Source: Methylococcaceae bacterium (GTDB lineage Bacteria > Pseudomonadota > Gammaproteobacteria > Methylococcales > Methylomonadaceae). From it: a DNA stretch of 29,371 nt. Under the pieces are notes generated by a model. It was given only the letters and a program-made list of their open reading frames with translations, did not search any database and had not been told where the DNA came from. This document shows, piece by piece, positions 17,287-25,474 of this stretch. The position numbers were made by a program, and so were the translations under genes. Position 1 is the first letter of the stretch. Each line of letters starts with the position of its first letter. The stretch covers positions 1-29,371 of the forward strand of contig JAKIVF010000035.1 in the NCBI GenBank assembly GCA_021647145.1, given 5' to 3'.

Positions 17287-18120
17287 ATGAACTCTCAACC
17301 AACAAGCTCAGAAATAAAAAACTTCCTGACAGAAGATATAGGAAGTGGCGATTTAACAGCCACCATCATTCCACAAAACACTCAAGCCTCTGCCTCTGTA
17401 ATTACTCGAGAAAAAATGGTTTTATGTGGTCAAGCATGGTTTGATGCAATTTTTAAAGTTATAAACCCTACAATAGTTATTAAATGGTTAGCTTCTGAAG
17501 GGGAGTTGGTAGAAAAAAACACAATATTATGTCAATTAAGTGGTTCTGCTCAAGGTTTATTAACGGGCGAAAGAACTGCATTAAATCTATTACAAACACT
17601 ATCTTACACTGCTACTATTGCCAAAAAATACGCTGATGAAGTTTCAGGAACAAAATGCAAGGTATTAGATACACGAAAAACAATTCCAGGTCTTAGAATT
17701 GCCCAAAAATATGCCGTCACTTGCGGTGGATGTTTTAATCACAGAACGGGATTATATGACGGTGTACTTATTAAAGAAAACCATATTATGGCTACTGGCT
17801 CTATTAGCTTAGCAGTTAGCAGTGCTAAATTAATAACTGATGTACCCATTGAAGTCGAGGTCGAATCTTTAATTGAATATACACAAGCCATAGAAGCAAA
17901 GCCTGATCGAATCATGCTCGACAATTTTTCTCTTGCTGATATGAAAAAGGCTGTGACTCTTTATCATGGTAATATTGAATTAGAAGCCTCTGGTGACATT
18001 ACATTAGATAATATTCGCGAGATAGCTGAAACAGGCGTCGATTTTATTTCAATAGGGGCTTTAACCAAACATATCAAGGCAATTGATTTATCAATGCGGA
18101 TAAAAATGGAGACAGACTAA
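17287..18120 (+). CDS. nadC: Nicotinate-nucleotide pyrophosphorylase (carboxylating)
   Basis: NadC converts quinolinate and PRPP to nicotinate mononucleotide in NAD synthesis. The ATG at 17287 gives 277 residues starting MNSQPTSSEIKNFLTEDIGSGDLTA. A TTG 60 bases upstream would add an unrelated stretch. Conserved blocks are EDIGSGDLTA, LTGERTALNLLQTLS, DTRKTIPGLR, AQKYAVTCGGCFNHRTGLYDG split across the active site, IEVEVES, IMLDNF and ASGDITLDNI. It shares the bases TAATG with the next gene, so translation is probably coupled to the flavin reductase. Confidence 0.96.
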   Translation: MNSQPTSSEIKNFLTEDIGSGDLTATIIPQNTQASASVITREKMVLCGQAWFDAIFKVINPTIVIKWLASEGELVEKNTILCQLSGSAQGLLTGERTALNLLQTLSYTATIAKKYADEVSGTKCKVLDTRKTIPGLRIAQKYAVTCGGCFNHRTGLYDGVLIKENHIMATGSISLAVSSAKLITDVPIEVEVESLIEYTQAIEAKPDRIMLDNFSLADMKKAVTLYHGNIELEASGDITLDNIREIAETGVDFISIGALTKHIKAIDLSMRIKMETD

Positions 18121-18605
18121 TGATTGAAAATATTGATGCTATCTTTAAGCATATTACCCAAGGTGTCTATGTGATTAGCGTTGTAAAAGGAAATCAAAAA
18201 AATGCATTTACGGCAGCTTGGGTTATGCAAGTTTCTTTTGCCCCTCCTTTAATTTGTTTCAGCATCAACCCTGAACATCATTCTTATAAAATATTACAAG
18301 AAAGCGGTATTTGTTGTATTAGTGTTTTAAACAATGAACAATATATTGAAGCTTCTCATTTTGGGCAGTCAATCTGCAAAGACAAGATGGCTGGCTTTCA
18401 ATGGCAAAAAACAAAAACTGGCTCTCCTGCTTTAGCTGATAGTCTTGCCTATTTTGACTGTAAAGTTGAGCATTATGCAAATGCAGGCGACCACCAACTT
18501 GTTATTTGTAGTATTGTCGATGCAGCTATTTTAAATGAAGGTAATCCTATGTTATACACCGACACTCAGGATATGGACAATAGTAGTGAATTATATAAAT
18601 CATAA
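18120..18605 (+). CDS. Flavin reductase family protein (FMN-binding split barrel)
   Basis: The 161-residue protein belongs to the flavin reductase-like split-barrel family, whose members reduce free FMN or FAD with NAD(P)H or serve as the reductase half of two-component monooxygenases. Typical features are GVYVISVVKG near 15-24, FTAAWVMQVSFAPPLICFSI (30-49), the HSYKILQESGICCISVLN segment and FDCKVEHYANAGDHQLVI with the conserved GDH. Its ATG overlaps the nadC stop by one base, so it is co-translated with the NAD synthesis gene. The partner oxygenase, if any, is not nearby. Confidence 0.85.
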   Translation: MIENIDAIFKHITQGVYVISVVKGNQKNAFTAAWVMQVSFAPPLICFSINPEHHSYKILQESGICCISVLNNEQYIEASHFGQSICKDKMAGFQWQKTKTGSPALADSLAYFDCKVEHYANAGDHQLVICSIVDAAILNEGNPMLYTDTQDMDNSSELYKS

Positions 18606-18766
18606 TGAGGTCACAGGTAGACTGATCTTTTCAATCAAAAAAACTCATCCCATTTACCCTGCAAAAAAGCACTAATTTATTACAATCAAAGCTCGCTATT
18701 CGTGCATCAAAAAAAGCAACTGTGATTAACTCTTGATTTTTCAATTTTCTTAAAGCGTCTAATAGC

Positions 18767-18795
18767 TTGACATGTTAAAATTATCGGCTTACTAA
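18767..18795 (+). promoter_or_regulatory. Candidate promoter for gnd-zwf-pgl
   Basis: A perfect TTGACA (18767-18772) is followed after 17 bases by TACTAA (18790-18795), a poor -10 box. It sits in the 207-base gap before gnd, and AAGAGA precedes the gnd start. The rest of this gap shows no gene. Confidence 0.35.
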
Positions 18796-18812
18796 ATCAA
18801 CAAGAGAAACTA

Positions 18813-20258
18813 ATGAAAGCTAACATAGGATTAATCGGCCTTGCAGTCATGGGACAGAATCTAGTTCTGAATATGAACGATAATGGATTTAAAGTCTCTG
18901 TTTTTAATCGTACTACCAGCAAAGTTGATGAATTCCTTGATGGGCCAGCCAAAGATACTGAGATTGTTGGCACTCACTCTCTTGAAGAACTTGTTGATAG
19001 TCTTGAAACCCCACGAAAAATCATGCTAATGGTTAAAGCCGGGGAAGTTGTTGATATTTACATTGAAAAACTTCTTCCACTATTATCCGCAGGCGATATT
19101 ATTATTGACGGAGGCAATTCACTTTACACTGATTCAAATCGACGCACAGACTATTTAAAAGAAAAAGACATACTGTTCATTGGTACAGGCGTATCAGGCG
19201 GAGAAGAAGGCGCAAGACATGGCCCTTCAATTATGCCCGGTGGAAATAAAGACGCTTGGGAAGCAGTTAAGCCAATTTTTCAGGCAATCAGTGCCAAAGT
19301 TGATGGTGCTCCTTGTTGCGAATGGGTAGGTGATAATGGCGGTGGTCACTATGTCAAAATGGTGCATAACGGAATCGAATATGGTGATATGCAGCTTATC
19401 TGTGAAGCCTATCAACTTATGCGTGAAGGTTTAGGCTTAAGTATTGATGAAATCCAAAATATTTTTGCTGAATGGAATAAAGGCGTACTAGATTCTTATC
19501 TAGTAGAAATTACCGCAAATATACTTGCCTATAAAGATGATAATGGTCAACCCCTTATTGACTGTATATTAGATACAGCGGGGCAAAAAGGCACAGGAAA
19601 ATGGACAGGCATTAATGCACTAGATTTAGGCGTTCCATTAACACTCATCGCTGAATCAGTTTTTGCACGATGCTTATCAGCACAAAAAGAACAACGTGTT
19701 AAGGCTGCACAGCACCTCCCCAAAAACAAAGGTTCCTTCTCAGGCGATAAATTAATGATGATTGATGCTATTCATGATGCTTTATACGCCTCTAAAATTA
19801 TTTCTTATGCTCAAGGCTTTCAGTTAATGCGTGAAGCAGCAAAAGAATATGACTGGACACTTAATTATGGAGACATTGCTCTAATGTGGCGTGGAGGCTG
19901 TATCATTCGTAGTCAATTTTTAAACGATATAAAGAAAGCATATGATGAGGATACTAAACTAGAAAACCTGTTGTTGGCCGATTTCTTTTCAGAAGCGATG
20001 ACAAAAGCAGATGCTGGCTGGAGAAAAGCGGTTATATTAGGTATTGAGCTTAATGTTCCAACACCAGCCTTTTCTTCTGCGTTAGCTTATTATGATGGTT
20101 ACCGCACAGCACGGCTACCCGCTAATTTACTTCAAGCACAACGTGATTATTTTGGTGCTCATACATACGAACGCACTGACAAATCTCGCGGAGAATTCTT
20201 CCACACAGACTGGACTGGACATGGCGGTAAAACCGCATCATCTACTTATAACGCTTAA
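18813..20258 (+). CDS. gnd: 6-phosphogluconate dehydrogenase (decarboxylating)
   Basis: Gnd oxidises 6-phosphogluconate to ribulose 5-phosphate and CO2, producing NADPH or NADH. The 481 residues fit the long, classical form. The N-terminal Rossmann motif is GLAVMGQNL (9-17), followed by FNRTTSKVDEF. The substrate-binding signature is GVSGGEEGARHGPS (126-139), and the catalytic KMVHNGIEYGDMQ has lysine at 182 and glutamate at 189. The NRTTSK stretch after the second beta strand favours NADP. It heads a three-gene cluster with zwf 9 bases after its stop. In ribulose monophosphate methanotrophs this cluster also supports cyclic formaldehyde oxidation. Confidence 0.97.
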   Translation: MKANIGLIGLAVMGQNLVLNMNDNGFKVSVFNRTTSKVDEFLDGPAKDTEIVGTHSLEELVDSLETPRKIMLMVKAGEVVDIYIEKLLPLLSAGDIIIDGGNSLYTDSNRRTDYLKEKDILFIGTGVSGGEEGARHGPSIMPGGNKDAWEAVKPIFQAISAKVDGAPCCEWVGDNGGGHYVKMVHNGIEYGDMQLICEAYQLMREGLGLSIDEIQNIFAEWNKGVLDSYLVEITANILAYKDDNGQPLIDCILDTAGQKGTGKWTGINALDLGVPLTLIAESVFARCLSAQKEQRVKAAQHLPKNKGSFSGDKLMMIDAIHDALYASKIISYAQGFQLMREAAKEYDWTLNYGDIALMWRGGCIIRSQFLNDIKKAYDEDTKLENLLLADFFSEAMTKADAGWRKAVILGIELNVPTPAFSSALAYYDGYRTARLPANLLQAQRDYFGAHTYERTDKSRGEFFHTDWTGHGGKTASSTYNA

Positions 20259-20267
20259 GGCCAACTA

Positions 20268-21773
20268 ATGATAATGAAAGCAGAAGCTTGTACTTATGTA
20301 ATTTATGGTGCGACAGGAAATTTATCGCGCGTTAAATTAATGCCTGCCTTGTATCATTTAGATGCTGAAAACTTATTACCTGAAGGCAGTAAAATTATCG
20401 CTTTAGGTCGTAGAGAGTGGGATCAAGAAAAATGGCAATCTGAAGTTCGAGTCATGTTAGAAGCCAAAGCACGTAATGGATTAGACAAAACTATTTTCAA
20501 ACGATTTTGTGAGCGCATGTATTATCATAAAGGTGATATCAAGCAAGCAGAAAGTTATGAAGCATTAGCTAAAATAGTCAATAATACAAAAAAATTTCCG
20601 CAAAACAAAGCCTTTTATCTAGCTGTTAGCCCTTCTGATTTTGGTAGTACTATAGAATTACTCAGCAATGCAAATTTATTAAAAGAAGAAGCCGGCTGGA
20701 GTCGGGTTATCATCGAAAAACCTTTCGGCTATGACTTACCCAGCGCCCAATCTCTACAGAGAAAAATAGGCAAATATCTTAGAGAAGACCAGATATACAG
20801 GATTGATCATTACTTAGGAAAAGGAACCGTACAAAACTTATTAGTTTTCCGTTTTGCTAATACCATGTTAGAACCACTTTGGAATCGTAATTATATAGAT
20901 CATATTCAAATCACTCATTCTGAAGAATTTGGAATTGGCACAAGGGCGCAGTATTATGATACATCTGGTGCTACTCGTGATATGTTGCAAAGCCATTTAC
21001 TGCAATTAATGACACTAGTGACCATGGAACCACCTGCATCGATGGATGCTGAATCATTACGAGATGAAAAAGTAAAGGTACTCAAATCTGTACGACCTAT
21101 TCCTAAAGAAGCCGTAAATGCCCATGCCTTCCGCGCTCAATATTCCAGTGGGAATGTTAATGGTGAAAAAGTAAAAGGTTATTTACAGGAAGAGAACGTA
21201 CCTAATAATAGCGTGACTGAAACCTATGCCGCACTAAAACTATATATTGATAATTGGCGCTGGAAAGATGTACCTATTTATTTACGTACTGGAAAGCGGA
21301 TGGAAAAGAGTCAGTCTATCATTTCGATTTGCTTTAAACAGCCACCTTTACATTTTTTTCGTGACACTCAAGTAAAATGTGATGACCCTAATTGGTTATT
21401 AATGGGCATTCAACCAGAAGAATGTATACGGATGGAAATGACGGTAAAAGAACCAGGCTTAGAAATGAGCACACGCCTGACTAGTTTAGATGCCAGTTAC
21501 CGCAAAGATAATGAACATCATACTGATGCCTACGAAGATTTGTTACTTGATGTCATTGAAGGTGATCGCTCCTTATTTTTACGAGCAGATGAAGTAGAAT
21601 ATGCATGGAAAATTGTTGATCCTATTTTACAAAAATGGTCAGAAGAACGCGACTATATTGCGACATACCCTGCTGGATCATGGGGACCTCAAGAATGTAG
21701 GCGTTTATTCGATAAAGAAAAACAATATTGGCGACATACATTAACACCCAAAGAAGATTCAGAATGCAAATAA
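20268..21773 (+). CDS. zwf: Glucose-6-phosphate 1-dehydrogenase
   Basis: Zwf oxidises glucose 6-phosphate to 6-phosphoglucono-lactone with NAD(P). The 501-residue protein has the dinucleotide motif GATGNLSRVKLMP (14-26, a variant of the usual GASGDLAKRK) and the substrate-binding signature RIDHYLGK at 178-185. EKPFGYDL and the C-terminal block WGPQE are also as expected. The ATG at 20268 or the ATG two codons later could both serve as start. The last codons overlap pgl by 10 bases. With gnd and pgl it provides the complete oxidative branch in one operon. Confidence 0.97.
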   Translation: MIMKAEACTYVIYGATGNLSRVKLMPALYHLDAENLLPEGSKIIALGRREWDQEKWQSEVRVMLEAKARNGLDKTIFKRFCERMYYHKGDIKQAESYEALAKIVNNTKKFPQNKAFYLAVSPSDFGSTIELLSNANLLKEEAGWSRVIIEKPFGYDLPSAQSLQRKIGKYLREDQIYRIDHYLGKGTVQNLLVFRFANTMLEPLWNRNYIDHIQITHSEEFGIGTRAQYYDTSGATRDMLQSHLLQLMTLVTMEPPASMDAESLRDEKVKVLKSVRPIPKEAVNAHAFRAQYSSGNVNGEKVKGYLQEENVPNNSVTETYAALKLYIDNWRWKDVPIYLRTGKRMEKSQSIISICFKQPPLHFFRDTQVKCDDPNWLLMGIQPEECIRMEMTVKEPGLEMSTRLTSLDASYRKDNEHHTDAYEDLLLDVIEGDRSLFLRADEVEYAWKIVDPILQKWSEERDYIATYPAGSWGPQECRRLFDKEKQYWRHTLTPKEDSECK

Positions 21774-22444
21774 TAAACCAATGGCATCAATTTGAAACCG
21801 CAACACAAGTTGCTAATTCAGTAGTAAAAAAAATCATCAATAGTGCAGAAAAAGCTATTGCTGAAAGAGGCAGTTTTAAAATTGTTTTAGCGGGTGGCAG
21901 CACTCCCGAAAAAATATATCAACAACTTGCCAGCGCAAAAACAGACTGGTCAAACTGGATGATTTATTATGGTGATGAACGCTGCTTACCTTCAGAAGAT
22001 AAAGAAAGAAACAGCATCATGGCTGCAAACGCACTGTTATCCAAGGTCGATATTCCAAAGGCTAATATTTTTACCATGCCTACCGAATTAGGTGCAGTAG
22101 AAGCTGCTAAAAAATATCGCGACACTATTGCTAATGTTGAACAATTTGATCTGGTTTTACTTGGTATGGGTGAAGATGGCCATACAGCAAGTTTATTTCC
22201 AGGGCATCTACATGACGATGAAGAGACAGTGCATGAAGTCTATAATTCACCTAAGCCACCTTCTAATAGAATTTCATTAAGCACTAAAACACTTGCTAAT
22301 ACACGAGAACTATTTTTTATCGTCACAGGCGAGTCAAAACAAGATCCAGTTAAACAATGGAAGCAAGGAACAAACCTTCCCGTTGCAAACATCTGTCCCC
22401 TAACAGGCGTTGATATTTATATTGATAATGCCGCACTTGCTTAA
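21764..22444 (+). CDS. pgl: 6-phosphogluconolactonase
   Basis: Pgl hydrolyses 6-phosphoglucono-lactone, the step between Zwf and Gnd. The ATG at 21764 (MQIINQWHQF) gives 226 residues. An upstream in-frame start at 21728 would lie deep inside zwf. The DevB-type signatures are LAGGSTPEKIY (about 42-52), YYGDERCLPSEDKERNS, LLGMGEDGHTASLFPGH and the ISLSTKTLANTRELFFIVTG split segment near the end. The 10-base overlap with zwf implies coupled translation. No terminator is evident after the stop. Confidence 0.95.
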   Translation: MQIINQWHQFETATQVANSVVKKIINSAEKAIAERGSFKIVLAGGSTPEKIYQQLASAKTDWSNWMIYYGDERCLPSEDKERNSIMAANALLSKVDIPKANIFTMPTELGAVEAAKKYRDTIANVEQFDLVLLGMGEDGHTASLFPGHLHDDEETVHEVYNSPKPPSNRISLSTKTLANTRELFFIVTGESKQDPVKQWKQGTNLPVANICPLTGVDIYIDNAALA

Positions 22445-22504
22445 AACATATGTCAACCCCAAGTAGTAAAAATGGCCGCTCTTTTTGTACTCTCTAAAAA
22501 TGAT

Positions 22505-22820
22505 CTGATTAGCAAGAATCATCAGCCAAAGTATTTTCATCGACCCTCCCGAAGCATTCAGCCTCGTTGGTAGGTATAATTATAATATCGAACATACATT
22601 CGACCAATTGGCTGCATCATCTTACTAATCACGCCCTCTTCATAAGGCGTACATAAGATATGCATATGATTTGTCACCAGTACCCATACATGAAAATCGA
22701 CTAAATACTTTTTTGAAACCCTTTAAGCCAATTCAAATAGGCTTTCACATCCTCATCACTAGCAAAACAAACTTGACGGTTATTCCCTCGCTGGACAATA
22801 TGTTCAGGCTGTAGAAAAAC
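22505..22820 (-). pseudogene. Decayed REP-associated tyrosine transposase (RAYT, Y1 family)
   Basis: Reading the minus strand from 22820, the frame gives EHIVQRGNNRQVCFASDED and AYLNWLKGFQK. After a one-base loss in a T6 run (22709-22714) it continues as KYLVDFHVWVLVTNHMHIL, CTPYEEGVISKMMQPIGRMY and VRYYNYTYQRG, then a TGA (22558-22560) and MLREGR. These are the landmarks of the RAYT family: QRGNNRQ at the start, the HUH-type NHMHIL, and a tyrosine-rich RYVRYxN helix. The rest of the C-terminus is missing. With one frameshift and in-frame stops it cannot be active. RAYT enzymes normally mobilise REP palindromes, and REP-like sequences lie just upstream. Confidence 0.85.
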
Positions 22821-23016
22821 CTATAAATTGCTAATTTTACGAAAATTACTATTTTTAACATATTGAAATTTAAAGATTTATTTTTCAAAAAAAATCAAAA
22901 TTTTCTATAAAATGAGGCTTTCCTACAGCCTCGATGTGGTACGCTTATTGGACTTACTCGGGATAATCTTGCCATTGCTTGCTCGTTTCTTTAGTTTTAC
23001 GAAGTAAAGCATATTT

Positions 23017-23159
23017 TTAATTTTACTCTGACCCTAGTTATTACTGAAATCAGGTGGCCTGACATTTTTAGCAGTATACTGTTGAAAATATTAAATAATA
23101 TGATCTTAAGTAAGCAGTATTAAGGGCAGAGTAAAACGTAATTAATTTTACTCCGCCCC
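23017..23159. repeat. Repeated TTTTACTC sequences with REP-like palindrome
   Basis: TTAATTTTACTCTGACCC (23017-23034) and TTAATTTTACTCCGCCCC (23142-23159) agree at 16 of 18 positions. A third, inverted copy starts at 23124. It pairs with the second to form a hairpin: GGGC and GAGTAAAA against TTTTACTC and GCCC, with one mismatch and a 9-base loop (23124-23158). They lie on the 5' side of the RAYT relic, as expected of its former substrate. Confidence 0.65.
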
Positions 23160-23234
23160 CAAATAGTGACGGACAAAAAGATTGGATGATTATTTGTTTC
23201 CAGATGCCTAAGCAGGGAAAGGGCATTAAAATTC

Positions 23235-24380
23235 CTATTCTTTCGCCCCCCACCATATCATCCGTTTTATATTGATCATAATATGAGTATGTTCTTTGTT
23301 AAGAAACCCGAAAGCAGTTTTTTTAATAACTCCATCTCCGTAGGTAAAAGTAATAAAATGACCATCAATCCGATAGTGGCCTGATTGTTTAGTATTACTG
23401 GTAAATGCAGCATCGTCTGAAGTTGAGGAAGCACCGGCACTATGAGAAAACCTGCCATCAAGTCTAAAACAATACCCGCTCGCAATAGATGAAGAGAGAT
23501 CACCGCTATCCAATCCTGTATCAATGCCAATTATTCTACCGAAACACCTATCAAGCCGCTGATCAGTTGTACCTGATTCAACCTTATAGGTACTAATCGG
23601 GTCGTCATATTTTGGATCCGACCAGTCCGACCATCTATATTCCCCGCCTTTATCTGTTATCCGCCAATTGCCCCACCTCTTGGCATTCCTCGCTTTTGAA
23701 ATTTCAATACCTTCATTTAAAACTGTTCCCATATCATAAGTCATCGTACCATCTCCAAAAATCATGACATATTGATCAGTTGGTTCTGACTGTGGGCCAC
23801 CTACCCCAAGAGAAAGGCGCCAGTCCACAATACTCCAAATACCGAGCATTCCATCAAGTGATGAGCCACCAGATGGAGGGGTGTTATTTCCTATAGTAAA
23901 TGAACGAACCTTAAAGGAAACCAATTTTTTCGTATTTGAGTCTTGCAGCGCTACACTTACGTACCATTTGCCAGGTGTTAATTCCTTAATACCTTCCATT
24001 GTCGTCAAAAATGTAGAAGGTAATTGATAGTTTTGCGGGATGGTATATGAAGACAACCAAGGCTCTGTAGCATTAATCTTCCAACCTGGGTAATCATATT
24101 CGATCTCACCGCCAGGGGAAACAGCTAAAAGTACATTCATTGTCTTTGGAGTGTCAGTTTTATTATAGCCAGAAATGGAAATTTTGGGTATCTCTCCCAG
24201 CATATAACTATCCTTATCCATTGACACATCAATATCGACCTCACCTGACTGAACAGGGTTATTAACTAGTGTATCCAGTTCCGCGCTAGAAAGAGCGTGT
24301 ACTATATGTGAACAAGCAAGTAAACCAACCCACCCGACTAACAACAAAACGTGAAATGAAGTATTATTTTTTTGATTCAT
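23235..24380 (-). CDS. Exported two-domain protein of unknown function
   Basis: The 381-residue protein begins with an export signal (hydrophobic 11-22). Either a signal peptidase I site after VHA (29) or a lipoprotein cysteine at 23 in GLLAC is possible. Residues about 48-165 look like an Ig/Greek-key beta domain (DVSMDKDSYMLGEIPKISIS, MNVLLAVSPGGEIEYDYPGW, LTPGKWYVSVALQD). A glycine/serine/proline linker (167-176) leads to a second beta-rich domain from 178 that is lipocalin-like in feel (GMLGIWSIVDWRL, YVMIFGDGTMTYDMG, RWGNWRI, GHYRIDGHFITFTYGDG). I do not recognise a named family. GGGGGA sits close before the ATG, giving a strong ribosome site. It stands alone inside a region of transposon relics, so it may be an acquired gene. 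Confidence 0.72.
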   Translation of the reverse strand: MNQKNNTSFHVLLLVGWVGLLACSHIVHALSSAELDTLVNNPVQSGEVDIDVSMDKDSYMLGEIPKISISGYNKTDTPKTMNVLLAVSPGGEIEYDYPGWKINATEPWLSSYTIPQNYQLPSTFLTTMEGIKELTPGKWYVSVALQDSNTKKLVSFKVRSFTIGNNTPPSGGSSLDGMLGIWSIVDWRLSLGVGGPQSEPTDQYVMIFGDGTMTYDMGTVLNEGIEISKARNAKRWGNWRITDKGGEYRWSDWSDPKYDDPISTYKVESGTTDQRLDRCFGRIIGIDTGLDSGDLSSSIASGYCFRLDGRFSHSAGASSTSDDAAFTSNTKQSGHYRIDGHFITFTYGDGVIKKTAFGFLNKEHTHIMINIKRMIWWGAKE

Positions 24381-24444
24381 ATTTCCCCCAAATGTTTATG
24401 GATAACAATTCTAATGCAATCTTCTAGTTTATGTGGCTTTTATT

Positions 24445-24663
24445 TTAATAATGATTTTTTGAAAGTAAGCAAAGCCAAATTTCTCGTTTGGGTTTATCTG
24501 TTTTTCCTAGATAAGCTGCGTAGGAAACGGTTGCCAGAGATTCAATCACATGAAAATAATCTAATAGCTGCCGGCTGGTATGTTTTTCCAGAAATGTCCA
24601 ATTATTTTTGGCTCCATCGGCAATGCCTAAATAAAATGCATCCAATTTAGTGTCGAGTATCAA
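24445..24663 (-). pseudogene. ISKra4-family transposase fragment
   Basis: The open piece of 72 codons contains FYLGIADGAKNNWTFLEKHT, SRQLLDYFHVIESLATVSYA and KPKREIWL. These match the conserved central block of ISKra4-family transposases (LGIADGAKxNWxFL, then LDFYHxxEYLxxVxxA, then KREEWL). A stop lies just before it, and the frame is lost after REIWL, so both ends are missing. Assignment rests on remembered family motifs. Confidence 0.72.
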
Positions 24664-24951
24664 ACTGCCTAAAAAGCATTATATTAAAGTCGCACTATCC
24701 AATAACAGTAGAGGATGTTATTGAAAGAGCACTAAATGGTTTTTGGGGAGGGTTCGTAGTCATAATTTTTCTTTTGCTTTGACCTCGTTTAAGCCAGATT
24801 AAAATCATATTTATCATGCAGCGATACTTATATTTTAGCTTAAGTCAACTGTATTGAAGCCGGTCCCCAACCACCTCAATCTTCAAAAGCACACAAACTA
24901 GTGGTGGTCGCAGTTTTAGCTCAATTAGCGCGCCATCCTTGCTACATATCT

Positions 24952-25144
24952 TTTCCTGATTACCCATGAGCCTCAGCCAAATGAGAATAGAATCTTTGCA
25001 GCTCTTTATAGACTTCGCCGTTCCAGAAGTCTTTTATCGGGAATCTATTATTGTTTGTTAGATTTCTGCTAAGAGAATGGTGGAATGACGGGGTGTTTAG
25101 TAGAGTGCTTTTAAAATGGCTGAGACTCATGGGTAATCAGGAAA
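24952..25144. repeat. 28-base inverted repeat around a 137-base spacer
   Basis: 24952-24979 and 25117-25144 are reverse complements at 27 of 28 positions. In one reading frame both arms encode SWVIRK followed by (R/H)Y, so they may be two inverted copies of the same RAYT coding segment. Confidence 0.75.
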
Positions 25145-25469
25145 CACTATATGCAGTTTGTTGCAAATGGAGTGGGGCAAGTATCCCCTTGGGTAAAGTT
25201 AAAAAAATCAGATTTACCTTGGCTCTGATGGTTTTGTGGATAATGTTCAATTGAATATATCGAAAAAGAACTTGTCAGAAATACCTAAGATACAGAAAAG
25301 AGCAGTGTGTAAATCACTTGAACTCTATGAAAAAGAGTCTAGCGGAAGAAATGAGGCTATCGTTGTTGCCTATAGAAGTGGAGGCTTTACTTTAGCCGAA
25401 ATCGGAGAGTATCATTCTCTACATTATTCTACAGTTAGCAGGATTATTCATATTGAAATGCAAAAGTAA
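25118..25469 (+). pseudogene. C-terminal relic of a second RAYT transposase
   Basis: Reading frames joined across one frameshift give SWVIRKHYMQFVANGVGQVS and PWVKLK up to an A7 run (25201-25207). Then follow NQIYLGSDGFVDNVQLN and an open stretch to the stop at 25467-25469, with IPKIQKRAV, GRNEAIVVAYRSGGFTLAEI and the helix-turn-helix-like LAEIGEYHSLHYSTVSRIIH. Removing one A from the A7 run restores one frame. This is the C-terminal part of RAYT proteins that carry a terminal DNA-binding helix-turn-helix. The catalytic N-terminal domain is absent. The sequence AAAGACCTGACCCC follows directly. Confidence 0.78.
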
Positions 25470-25474
25470 AGACC

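Larger units (their letters stand above)
22445..23234. other. Gene-free region with transposase relic and REP-like repeats
   Basis: Nearly 800 bases without an intact gene. They contain the remains of a RAYT transposase on the minus strand (about 22505-22820), a very AT-rich stretch (22825-22912), a GAGGCT/AGCCTC hairpin (22914-22931) and two related REP-like sequences (23017-23034 and 23124-23159). Confidence 0.7.
24381..25235. other. Region of transposase fragments without intact genes
   Basis: More than 800 bases without an intact gene. It holds an ISKra4-type fragment (24445-24663, minus strand), an inverted pair of RAYT-derived segments (24952-24979 and 25117-25144), and the start of the second RAYT relic. 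The stretch 24783-24950 shows nothing recognisable. Confidence 0.65.

Noticed and set aside
22445..23234. CRISPR-like or tandem repeat array in the repeated TTTTACTC region.
   Set aside because: There are only three imperfect copies in mixed orientation with unequal spacing, which fits REP-like palindromes and not an array.
24651..24782. A plus-strand frame ending in SHYPITVEDVIERALNG and a hydrophobic tail.
   Set aside because: It looks protein-like but has no start codon, is bounded by a stop at 24648 and overlaps the edge of the ISKra4 relic. It is too short to assign.
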